Under the pieces are notes generated by a model. The model searched no databases and was not told the origin of the DNA. It saw only the letters and a list, made by a program, of their open reading frames with translations. DNA of 32,855 nt from Candidatus Heimdallarchaeota archaeon (GTDB lineage Archaea > Asgardarchaeota > Heimdallarchaeia > JABLTI01): the NCBI GenBank assembly GCA_019058165.1, contig JAHLVZ010000021.1:1-32855 (forward strand), in the 5' to 3' direction. Below are positions 23,067-30,678 of the stretch, one piece after another. A program made the translations under genes and the position numbers. Positions within the stretch are counted from its first letter, which is position 1; every line of letters starts with the position of its first letter.

Positions 23067-23366
23067 ATGAAGGAAATAGATTTTACTCAATTCTTTATCT
23101 TGATAGATCAACAAGGCACATTTGAAATTCTAAAAATTCTAAATTCTACAGATGAGAGATTGAATCACAATAAACTTGTTGAAAAAGGGATGAATGCTGC
23201 CACACTCAAAAAAGCAAGAATGGTTCTAGGGAAATTTAAACTCATTGATTATGATACTGAAAAAGATGATCCTTATCGAAGACTCTATTATTCACTAACC
23301 GATAAAGGAAAAGAAGTCCTGGGACAAATGGAAAATATAGAAAGGATCCTAACACAAGAAGATTAG
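23067..23366 (+). CDS. Winged-helix transcriptional regulator
   Basis: A 99-aa single-domain winged helix of the PadR/MarR-like archaeal type: a first helix (TFEILKILNSTDE), HNKLVEKG-MNAATLKKARMVLGKFKLIDYD as helices 2-3, the wing DPYRRLYYSLTDKGKEVL, and a last helix (MENIERIL). It is transcribed away from the main operon and is probably its repressor or lysogeny-type switch. No strong ribosome-binding site precedes the ATG (leaderless translation is possible). Confidence 0.75.
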   Translation: MKEIDFTQFFILIDQQGTFEILKILNSTDERLNHNKLVEKGMNAATLKKARMVLGKFKLIDYDTEKDDPYRRLYYSLTDKGKEVLGQMENIERILTQED

Positions 23367-23533
23367 TTCTCAAAGATAATTTCACTGATTTCTTGATCAA
23401 CAATCTTTTGACAAGCAGGACATAAGCAAGGTTTTATTTCTTTTAGAATTTTAATTTTAATCCCAGTTGCTAGTTCCTCATCTGTAAAGAGTTCCTCTAT
23501 TAAATCACTTTTGCTTGATAACTTCTTATTCAT
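23363..23533 (-). CDS. Possible 56-aa zinc-binding protein
   Basis: A short frame starting MNKKLSSKSDLIEELFTDEE, with KPCLCPACQKIV near the end (Cys-x-Cys-x2-Cys). It overlaps the winged-helix gene tail-to-tail by 4 nt. The preceding GGGGAA is a modest ribosome-binding site. Coding-like composition and the cysteine motif support it, but length limits confidence. It may be the last gene of the element at this side, or a host gene. Confidence 0.45.
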   Translation of the reverse strand: MNKKLSSKSDLIEELFTDEELATGIKIKILKEIKPCLCPACQKIVDQEISEIIFEN

Positions 23534-23660
23534 CTTTATTCCCCAATTATTAATTCTCTTCTCTATATTTAAAACAAATTCAAGAGAGAGTTAGATTACT
23601 GAAAGTATTTTTTCTGTTGAACAATTTAGAGGGCAAAAAATCAAGCAATAGAAAAAGAAG

Positions 23661-23682
23661 AGGAGTAAAAAAAATTACTCCT
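23661..23682 (-). terminator. Perfect stem-loop at the end of the transglutaminase gene
   Basis: AGGAGTAA and TTACTCCT form a perfect 8-bp stem around a 6-nt loop, including the stop codon of the minus-strand gene. It is followed on that strand by T-rich sequence. Probable terminator, also a candidate boundary between the element and host genes. Confidence 0.5.
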
Positions 23683-24718
23683 GAAGAATAAACGAACCAG
23701 TTGATTGTAAACTTGCAGTTGTTGGTGGATCAGCAAAAGACCAGGTGAAGATAGATCCCCAGTCACTAAAGGCTGTATCAAAGTAATGTTGTAACCAGGA
23801 AGGATTTTCGCCAATGTTGTTTGTCCAATCGGGTGTGACATCAACGATTAGCCAATCATAATCTCCTCCAAAAGTCCAGAGATCTGCTGTTGGATAATCG
23901 AGGGGATCTATTTGAACCCAAATGAAAGCATGATGAAATCCTCCGGGTTGATAATCAGGATGATCGTAATCATGGACAATTCCAAAATTAGTGTCAAAAC
24001 CATTGTTTTCCATCATTGCTGCTAGGAGAATGCTGAAATCATCGCAATCACCGCGTTTATATTTGAGCATCTCGAGAGGTGAGAGGAAGAGATCAAAAGG
24101 TACTACTCGATTGTAAAGAGTAACACTGTCAAGAGTGTAATCGATGTTATTTCTTACCCATTGGAAGATGTCTGCTTCATCGTTGGTTCCGTCCCAGCAA
24201 TCAAGCCAGGCAGGATCGATGTCATCCTGTGAGACACAAAAAACATTTTCTACTGCAGCCCAAGCGTCATTCATTGAGCCACCGAATTCCCAAAAATCGT
24301 ATTCCGTTAGAACAGTATCAACTTCACTAAAAGCATTGTATTGGCTTGAACCATGCAAGATCATCTCTGCTCCTGAATCAGCTGTTGTTTGGTCACTAGT
24401 ATGATCAAAACAAACATACCTGCAGAGATGATAGTAATAAGTCATCTTATCAACAATTGGTAGTGCTTTTACAAAAGCCATGATTCCTTCGATTTCTATC
24501 TCAAGATCTTCATTTGTTCCAAGTAGTGCTTGAAAAGCAGCGACAAGAGCTTCATGGGTTTCATTCAAAGCACTATGATCATCTACTAAGACATCGTTAG
24601 TTTCTTGTAGATCATTCAACTGCTTATTTTTTACGATAAATAATCCTGTCATAGCCCCAATCCCTGAAGCACCGACAATGGATACAATTATCAAAGGTAC
24701 TAGTAAATTTCCTTTCAT
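23675..24718 (-). CDS. Membrane-anchored transglutaminase-like protein
   Basis: A 347-aa protein. Residues ~4-27 are a single N-terminal membrane helix (LLVPLIIVSIVGASGIGAM), then a coiled-coil stalk, then an extracytoplasmic domain. The transglutaminase-like triad is visible: Cys225 in KRGDCDDFSILL, His262/263 in GFHHAFIWV and Asp293 in WLIVDVTP. The ATG at 24718 with GGAGATA upstream is preferred over the longer frame. Members act as cysteine proteases or amide cross-linkers at the cell surface, but the substrate is unknown. Trp/Asp-rich and acidic, it contrasts with the basic element genes and is probably host. Confidence 0.75.
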   Translation of the reverse strand: MKGNLLVPLIIVSIVGASGIGAMTGLFIVKNKQLNDLQETNDVLVDDHSALNETHEALVAAFQALLGTNEDLEIEIEGIMAFVKALPIVDKMTYYYHLCRYVCFDHTSDQTTADSGAEMILHGSSQYNAFSEVDTVLTEYDFWEFGGSMNDAWAAVENVFCVSQDDIDPAWLDCWDGTNDEADIFQWVRNNIDYTLDSVTLYNRVVPFDLFLSPLEMLKYKRGDCDDFSILLAAMMENNGFDTNFGIVHDYDHPDYQPGGFHHAFIWVQIDPLDYPTADLWTFGGDYDWLIVDVTPDWTNNIGENPSWLQHYFDTAFSDWGSIFTWSFADPPTTASLQSTGSFILQE

Positions 24719-24926
24719 TGAAAAAATATCTCCTTTTCCAAAGTTACTTAATCTATTGTTTGGAATTTTAAAATAGTTTTCTATAGTCAAAACTATCACA
24801 ATATCAATTGATAAATTTAGAAGAAAAAAGAACTAATTGCACCTAGTGATGCATTTAGTAATGCAAGTCAATATGTTGACTTTCAAACTAACGTGTAAAT
24901 ATGATAACAGCTATCATCAAGTATCC
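24719..24926. other. Intergenic, nothing recognised
   Basis: AT-rich sequence carrying the presumed promoter of the transglutaminase-like gene. No open frame or repeat of note before the first CRISPR repeat. Confidence 0.4.
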
Positions 24927-25118
24927 ATTTCAATACTCTTATTCGAGCTTTAGCTTTTGTAACTTTAGTTCCATCAAGAACGAAAAACGGAATATATTTC
25001 CCTTAATTTCAATACTCATAATTGAGCTTTAACTTTTGTAACTGGAATTTACAATTTCACTTGTTGGGTTAATGATACTACATTTCAATCCTCTTAGTTG
25101 AGGTGTTACTATTGCTAC
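24927..25118 (-). CRISPR. Short, decayed CRISPR array (3 repeats)
   Basis: Repeats at 24927-24963, 25006-25042 and 25082-25118 (37 nt each) with spacers of 42 and 39 nt. The repeat is the one used in the large array at the other side of the cas operon (plus-strand form starts ATTTCAATACTC and ends GTAAC). The first has 3-4 changes, the second one, the third about ten. Read as crRNA the array is on the minus strand, with the conserved 3' handle ATTGAAAT in all three. The third keeps the hairpin stem through paired changes (CCTC/GAGG instead of GCTC/GAGT). Confidence 0.85.
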
Positions 25119-25424
25119 TTCATGTTCTGAGTAGTCTCAAAGTTAAAAAACTATTCTCCTATGTATTGAAATAATTTTTTACAAGTAACACGATAAAACT
25201 AAAAACTCTGATTAGCATTTATCGGTTAAATAAAGAGATAAAAAAATCAATTAGAGAAAAAATTTTTCATACTTAGTTTGTTTTTAGTGCTTAAAAACAA
25301 AACCATCATTGAAAATTATTAGCTCTTTTGAGCAAAGTTTTTAATTTGTACTTTCTAATTATATTTGGAAATAAGGGTATTATTGGTTAAAATTAATCAT
25401 CTGCTTCTTGTGGGGAATGATTAA
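25119..25424. promoter_or_regulatory. AT-rich region between small array and cas operon (possible leader/promoter)
   Basis: 306 nt without a gene. On the minus strand it would be the leader of the small array; on the plus strand it must hold the cas operon promoter. GTATTGAAAT, the crRNA 3' handle in opposite orientation, occurs at 25163-25172, perhaps by chance. The ribosome-binding site of the first cas gene is GGGGAATGATT just before 25425. Confidence 0.4.
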
Positions 25425-25964
25425 ATGGATTTAAACCAAATTGCTTACGAAGTAGCTTTAAGAGGAAATAGAACAGGATTAGCTAATAAACAATTATATA
25501 CAATGAAAAATATTATTGCAAGGAAACGTAAAGAATATCTAATTGATTATGTTAAGAGACAAATATCCAGAAATGTAATCAAGACATTGTTTGCAAATTA
25601 CTTTTTATCCATAATCGAAAAAATAAGTAAAGAAAAAATACATGAATTACTTGGTAAAGTACTCAATATTTTTGATTATGTAAAAATCGAACCATTCATA
25701 GAACATTATAATTCATTTATAAGTCAATTAGAAAAAAGGTTTAATATTAATATAACTAATCTTGATATTTTTGTAGAAAATGGCAATAGGAAATTTGACA
25801 TTTTGATAAAGGAAAGGAAGCGATTAGATTATAAAGAGGTTAGTGTTTTTGTTGAAGATTACTTCGAAGAAAAGATGAAAAGAAAACTAAAAATTGAAGA
25901 ATCTTTTTATCTTTGTAGTAAAAGAGAAAAACCCAGAAATTTCACTGATGTGAAATTTGGTTAG
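25425..25964 (+). CDS. First gene of type III cas operon: helical, small-subunit candidate
   Basis: A 179-aa, very basic and helical protein. A segment near the N-terminus (TGLANKQLYTMKNIIARKRKEYLIDYVKRQISRN) could be the helical bundle of a Cas11/Csm2-type small subunit. The C-terminal half is mixed (ITNLDIFVENGNRKFDILIKERKRL). It is the first of six same-strand genes and its end lies just before the Csm3-like start (a few nt, or overlapping if an upstream TTG is used). Complexes of this type need a small subunit and no other obvious one is present, but sequence alone does not establish it. No enzymatic motif. Confidence 0.45.
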   Translation: MDLNQIAYEVALRGNRTGLANKQLYTMKNIIARKRKEYLIDYVKRQISRNVIKTLFANYFLSIIEKISKEKIHELLGKVLNIFDYVKIEPFIEHYNSFISQLEKRFNINITNLDIFVENGNRKFDILIKERKRLDYKEVSVFVEDYFEEKMKRKLKIEESFYLCSKREKPRNFTDVKFG

Positions 25965-25986
25965 TAATATATGGAGGAGTAAATTT

Positions 25987-26679
25987 TTGAGTAGATTTGA
26001 AAATTTTGAAAAAAGATGGAAAATACAAGGAAAAATTGTGTGTGAGACTAATGTAGCGATTGGTTCAGGTGAACCAATATCAACAGGTGATCCAGCACCA
26101 GTAATGAAAACTCATGAAGGTGTACCATATATCCCAGGCTCTACTTTGAAAGGTGTAACAAGAGCTGCAGTTGAAAGGATACTAAATGGGCTAGGTATTG
26201 ATGTTTGTAAAAACAAATTACATCCAAGCGGAAAACTTTGTAAATCATGTGAGATATTTGGTGCAATGAGCTTTGGAAGCAAAGTAATATTTCGTGATTC
26301 AATTGCAAAAAAGGATAGTTATGAATTTGGTGTTCGAACTGGAATAGCGATAGATCTTGATACTGGTTCAACAAAAAGAGGAGCTAAATATGACATTGAA
26401 TTTGTAGAAGTGGGGAGTGAATTTCCATTGGAGATTATTTTTGAAAACCCAAAGGAGGATGAACTCTCGATATTATTTGCAGCTTTAAAATCAATTCCAG
26501 CTATTGGTGGTCATTCAAGTCGTGGTTTAGGTAAAATCAAGATTTTAATAGAAAAGGTAGATATCTATAACCCAAATGATTATTTCAAAACAAAAGTGAG
26601 CCCATCAGAAGTAATGGAAAAAGAGAAATTAGCTCAATATATAACAAAGATTAGCACACCATATCTAAAGGAGAAATAA
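25987..26679 (+). CDS. csm3: Type III Cas7 (Csm3-like RAMP)
   Basis: Backbone subunit that lines crRNA and cuts target RNA at 6-nt intervals. Features in 230 aa: the N-terminal RAMP strand; ISTGDPAPVMK with Asp35, placed like the catalytic Asp of Csm3; GVPYIPGSTLKGVTRAAVERIL (classical IPGSSLKG); a Cys pair in LCKSCEIFGAM; VRTGIAIDLDTG; and the Gly-rich IPAIGGHSSRGLGKIKI loop. The TTG at 25987 is chosen because GGAGGAG lies 7 nt before it; a TTG at 25957 lacks this. It is the only clear Cas7 in the operon, whereas III-A and III-D loci usually have more. Confidence 0.88.
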   Translation: MSRFENFEKRWKIQGKIVCETNVAIGSGEPISTGDPAPVMKTHEGVPYIPGSTLKGVTRAAVERILNGLGIDVCKNKLHPSGKLCKSCEIFGAMSFGSKVIFRDSIAKKDSYEFGVRTGIAIDLDTGSTKRGAKYDIEFVEVGSEFPLEIIFENPKEDELSILFAALKSIPAIGGHSSRGLGKIKILIEKVDIYNPNDYFKTKVSPSEVMEKEKLAQYITKISTPYLKEK

Positions 26680-26685
26680 TAAGTT

Positions 26686-28725
26686 TTGCTATTTTCATCG
26701 TTAGATTTGTGGGAATTGAGAATTGCTCTCTTATTACATGATATAGGTAAGGTGCATCCAAAACATTTTGATTCTAATCATCAAAAAAGAAGTACAGAAA
26801 TGATTCAATCAAGTTTAGATGAATTAAAAAAGAACAAAATGCTCAAAGAATCAATTGAAAGAATTGAATTATATATAAACTATCACCATGGGGAATGGCC
26901 AAAAATTATAGATTCCAAAGAAGAATGGGGATTATTTCTTACTAGAGTTGCAGATAATGCTAGTTCCATATATCAAAAAAGAAATGTTGAAGCATTTTGT
27001 GATAAACAGTCAAGTATAATACGAAGTTTTCCAACAGGTTCTAAGTATTTTCTAATTAGTCAAACCAAAGCTAAACAATATAAAAAATCAATAAGTGATA
27101 TAATTAATAATTTTCTAAATGGAAAAAAAGTCAAAAAAATAGAAGATATTTTTCACAAATTTCTTACAAATTTGTTGATAACAGCAAATAAAAATCCTGA
27201 CAAAGATATATATCATATTCTTGCAGAAGTACCATCAGATACACGTTTTCCCATTAATGACCATTCTTTGTATTCACATTTAAAAGCTGCCTGCTTAATA
27301 GGTGCTAACTTAGTTCCTTTTTTTGATAAAACTACTAAACAGCTAAATGCTTCTATTTGTTTAGTTAGATTAAGCTTTAAAACAAAGGAAAGATTATTAC
27401 AAGCTATTAGAATCAAAGATACCACAGGAAGAATTGAATTACATAGTTTCTTCTTTAAAACACTAATAAATGAATTAATGAAACAACACATCCTAATAAC
27501 AACTAATTCTGGAAAGTTTGATTACAATATATCTTGGGAAAATGTAGTTTATCCAGACCCAATCAGAATATTTAGATCACATGAAATAAGTGAATCCATC
27601 ACTCCAGCAATAGACGAATTTGTGATTATTCTACCAGGAAATAAAGAAGTAATTCATAGAATAATTGGTGATACAATAAAGGCAGTTATAAATATTGCTT
27701 CAGAGAAATTTTCCCTAAACTCTCAGAAATTAAGTCAATATTTGCAACCTTGGTTATGTATTAAAGAAGAGAAAATTTCTGAAAATATAAATTTAAGAAA
27801 ACCATGGATTATCGCAAGCAAGATTAGCAAAAAAATAGCAGATATGTTGGATTCTGATATCTATGAAATAAATAATTTACTAATAAATAATCTTCATGTT
27901 AATAATACTGCCAATTCCTCTGAAAGTAAATTTTGCTCTTCATGTGGATTGTTTCATGGTGAAAGCTCACTGGATAGTTTTGATTATGTATGCACTTTCT
28001 GTGAAAAAATTAGAGAATTAGGGAAAGGAGCATGGATTGATGATATAGCAGATTCTAATAATGATATAGCAAGATTTACCCTAGAAGCAAAAAATTTAGA
28101 TAAATGGCTATCTGGAGAGATTAAATCAAAATTCTCAACAATTGTATTAGATATACCTAAAGCTTCTTTGGAAAGATCCCATTCATTGGCAAGAACTATA
28201 GAATTAGACTTGCGAATCGAGAAAGCAATGAGTAATTGTGTAAAGTTGATTGAAAATGAAATGAGAAAATATAAATTTAGAAGAATACATGCGAAATTTA
28301 ATGCTAAAGGAAAGAATATACCAAATGTACCAGTTTTAGGTAATTTCCAATTAAATGGAGAAACATATGGGGCGTATTTTAGAAAAACTAGTAATGAAAT
28401 ACAAGTAGAGGTTATAGGGATTCCTTATAAGAAGAAAGTAGATTTCAAAAAAGCTTTGGAGAACACTTCAGAAATAAAAATTAGTACTCGTCAAAGAGAA
28501 TTTTGTTTAAAGGGAATTAGAAACATAACCTTCTTAGAAAAAACAACACAATTTAAGATTATCTCACAAAGTAATGCTCTTTTAGAGGTTTTATTACCTG
28601 GAAAAATAGGATTTGAAATTTCAATTAAAATAAACAAATCTTTCTTTGAGGAAACAGGTATGGAAATACAATCATCTTGTTTAATTTTTAATAAGAAACA
28701 ACCTTTGCCACAACTTAGGGGGTAA
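26686..28725 (+). CDS. cas10: Cas10, HD nuclease present, cyclase GGDD motif missing
   Basis: Large subunit, 679 aa. The N-terminal HD domain has His18-Asp19 (LLHDIGK), His67/His68 (INYHHGEW) and Asp90 (RVADNAS), so single-strand DNase activity is plausible. A four-Cys zinc site is at C417/C420 and C436/C439 (CSSCGLFH ... CTFC), as in Cas10 proteins before the second palm. No GGDD or variant is anywhere in the protein; the equivalent region reads FSTIVLDIPKASLERSHSLAR. Cyclic oligoadenylate synthesis is therefore not expected. Loss of the cyclase is characteristic of subtype III-C, but the operon differs. TTG start at 26686; a 1-nt TAATG overlap with the next gene. The C-terminal ~180 residues are divergent. 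Confidence 0.82.
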   Translation: MLFSSLDLWELRIALLLHDIGKVHPKHFDSNHQKRSTEMIQSSLDELKKNKMLKESIERIELYINYHHGEWPKIIDSKEEWGLFLTRVADNASSIYQKRNVEAFCDKQSSIIRSFPTGSKYFLISQTKAKQYKKSISDIINNFLNGKKVKKIEDIFHKFLTNLLITANKNPDKDIYHILAEVPSDTRFPINDHSLYSHLKAACLIGANLVPFFDKTTKQLNASICLVRLSFKTKERLLQAIRIKDTTGRIELHSFFFKTLINELMKQHILITTNSGKFDYNISWENVVYPDPIRIFRSHEISESITPAIDEFVIILPGNKEVIHRIIGDTIKAVINIASEKFSLNSQKLSQYLQPWLCIKEEKISENINLRKPWIIASKISKKIADMLDSDIYEINNLLINNLHVNNTANSSESKFCSSCGLFHGESSLDSFDYVCTFCEKIRELGKGAWIDDIADSNNDIARFTLEAKNLDKWLSGEIKSKFSTIVLDIPKASLERSHSLARTIELDLRIEKAMSNCVKLIENEMRKYKFRRIHAKFNAKGKNIPNVPVLGNFQLNGETYGAYFRKTSNEIQVEVIGIPYKKKVDFKKALENTSEIKISTRQREFCLKGIRNITFLEKTTQFKIISQSNALLEVLLPGKIGFEISIKINKSFFEETGMEIQSSCLIFNKKQPLPQLRG

Positions 28726-29666
28726 TGTCTATTACAGATAAAAAAGTGATATATACTATTGAATTAAAGAATAATTCACCACTAGCCACCTATAAGAATA
28801 AATTATATCCAGTAAAAATCAGCATAACAAAAAATAATCATCTGGAATTTAGAAATAAACACTTTAAAGGTTTAATCAAGTCTTATCCCAATTTGAAGAA
28901 AGAATATTCGAATCTAGAAAGAATATTATTGTCATTTCAGACAAGTCCTTTAGATAGCAATATCTTATTACAGTTTGTGGATGATATTAATGATTTTTTA
29001 AATAAAATGAAAAATCAAGATAAAATTAGTGATATTTATGAGTTAATTTACAATAATATTTTTATCAGCTTTGATTTTATAATTAAATTACAACTAAATA
29101 ATGGAATAGAAGACGAAATTAGTTGGAAATATCAACAAGGATCTTATAGTTTAAGATTAGGTTTATTTTTAGCGGGGCTTGAATCAATATTAATTGATTC
29201 GCCAAAATATACAAAATATATTGAGATTGCTTCAATAGATTCAGATGCAAATCGTTTATTATCAATAAATATAGAAGAGGATGAAAAGGAGAAAATTATT
29301 GGCAAGATTAATTTTAGAAAATTCATTCAAGGTTCGATAGAGTTAGAAAAAACGAAATCAATATACTCACTAAATGAATTTATTCAAACATCAACCCTAG
29401 CAAATGAACTAATACAATCTATTCAAAATGGTGGACCAAGGTCACTAAAAAAATCACAAATACATAATCACCTCAGAAGTTTAAAAACTAATAATATTCA
29501 TGATTTTAAGTTTAAACTTAAAAATACAGTAGCAAATGGCTATATCCCTAGTAATTTAGGGAACAAATTACTAAATTGGTTAGAAGAGGAAAATCAAGTA
29601 ATTTTAGAAAAACGCTTTCAATTATTATTAGATTTATTTAATTTGTTAATTCAAAGGGAGGATTAA
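28725..29666 (+). CDS. Unrecognised protein inside the type III operon
   Basis: A 313-aa protein with a 1-nt overlap at the cas10 stop (TAATG, AGGGGG before it) and 1 nt before the next gene. The N-terminus is beta-rich (KVIYTIELKNNSPLATYKNKLYPVKISIT), the middle is mixed, and the C-terminus is helical (NGGPRSLKKSQIHNHLRSL ... SNLGNKLLNWLEEENQVILEKRFQLLLDLFNLL). SQIHNHLRSL recalls the SQIRxxxxxV of Csm2-type small subunits, and the N-terminus could be a decayed RAMP. Either would make it a structural subunit. I do not recognise a known family, and none of the usual Gly-rich RAMP loops is clear. Confidence 0.5.
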   Translation: MSITDKKVIYTIELKNNSPLATYKNKLYPVKISITKNNHLEFRNKHFKGLIKSYPNLKKEYSNLERILLSFQTSPLDSNILLQFVDDINDFLNKMKNQDKISDIYELIYNNIFISFDFIIKLQLNNGIEDEISWKYQQGSYSLRLGLFLAGLESILIDSPKYTKYIEIASIDSDANRLLSINIEEDEKEKIIGKINFRKFIQGSIELEKTKSIYSLNEFIQTSTLANELIQSIQNGGPRSLKKSQIHNHLRSLKTNNIHDFKFKLKNTVANGYIPSNLGNKLLNWLEEENQVILEKRFQLLLDLFNLLIQRED

Positions 29667-29667
29667 A

Positions 29668-30585
29668 GTGAAGATAACAGCGAAATTAATGGAATTAAAA
29701 TGGGAAGCAAAGAATCCAATTCATATAGGAAAAGGAATGTTAATAGGTAATACACATCTAACAATGGATTATATTCCTGGAACATCAATTAAAGGAGCTA
29801 TTGGAAACAATTTTTTAAAACTATTTTGCATTAATAATGAATTTGCTACATGCACAAAGGGTGGAAATTGTAAAAAATGTAAGTTCCCAGATATTTTCTT
29901 AAATAATAACCATAGTTCGGGTGTTTATTTTTATTCATTTATTCCTGAAGATTATAAACTTGAGAACCAGTATTCAGTTACAATAGACCCTGATACTAAG
30001 TCTTCTAAAACTGGCGAGTTATATAATTACCAAAAATTGGTAATAATAAGTAAAGATAATACTTTGAAATTGATCATGACAGATACTATAGATGAAGAGA
30101 TTGTTGAAAAAATAAAAACTGCAATTAACGTAAATTTACAAGTTGGTTCTAGAAAAAGCTGGGGATGGGGAATAATTAATATAAAAAGTATTAAAACAAA
30201 GGATATTGAAATCTTAGAAAAGAATTCAACCTCGAAAGAAAAAACTTTCAAGATTGAATTAAAATCACCCTTTCCTATTACTGAAAGAAATTTTGATGAA
30301 ACATTAAAGAAGGGATTTAGAGATTTAGCAAAAGGATTCCAATTTGATGATTATCAAGATTTTACAAAAATCAATTATCAAAGATATGAAATAAAACCAA
30401 TTAGTACTCGTTCGGAGATTAATACGAAAGTCATTCGGAATATGGCAGTAACTCCTCCTTTTTATTTTGAGCTTTTCGGAACATCAAAAAATGAATTTGT
30501 ATTAAAACTTGGTCAGATTTTTGGCGTAACAACATCAAATAGTCCCTGGACGAAAACTGGTTATGGATTAATTAAACTTGTTTAA
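29668..30585 (+). CDS. csx10: Csx10/Cas5-like RAMP of type III
   Basis: A 305-aa protein with two RAMP-like halves. N-terminal half: LKWEAKNPIHIGKG, YIPGTSIKGAIGNNFLKLF, a Cys cluster (ATCTKGGNCKKCKFPDIF), VTIDPDTKSSKTGELYNYQKLV and the Gly-rich VGSRKSWGWGIINI loop. C-terminal half: a second domain ending VTPPFYFELFG ... TKTGYGLIKLV. This order resembles Csx10 (subtype III-D Cas5-like subunit that caps the crRNA 5' end), though it is shorter than typical. GTG start with GGGAGG upstream. Csm4/Csm5-like identity is possible. Confidence 0.65.
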   Translation: MKITAKLMELKWEAKNPIHIGKGMLIGNTHLTMDYIPGTSIKGAIGNNFLKLFCINNEFATCTKGGNCKKCKFPDIFLNNNHSSGVYFYSFIPEDYKLENQYSVTIDPDTKSSKTGELYNYQKLVIISKDNTLKLIMTDTIDEEIVEKIKTAINVNLQVGSRKSWGWGIINIKSIKTKDIEILEKNSTSKEKTFKIELKSPFPITERNFDETLKKGFRDLAKGFQFDDYQDFTKINYQRYEIKPISTRSEINTKVIRNMAVTPPFYFELFGTSKNEFVLKLGQIFGVTTSNSPWTKTGYGLIKLV

Positions 30586-30678
30586 GGATTTTTATGAAAA
30601 TGTCTTAACTTTGAAAATAATAATCTTAATTATGATAAGTAGTTCCTAGAATCTTGAGTTGTAGAGCAGTGAAAAAAG

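Noticed and set aside
10792-23674. Direct-repeat attachment sites or a tRNA target flanking the element
   Set aside because: No shared direct repeat or tRNA gene could be recognised at either edge, so exact boundaries are not given.
25142-25172. A decayed repeat in opposite orientation ending GTATTGAAAT
   Set aside because: Only the last 10 nt match. The rest needs several gaps and is about 6 nt too short, so chance in AT-rich DNA is more likely.
26686-28725. A degenerate GGDD cyclase motif in Cas10
   Set aside because: No GGDD, GGDE or similar string occurs. DD pairs present (WIDDIAD) are in a different context beside the zinc site.
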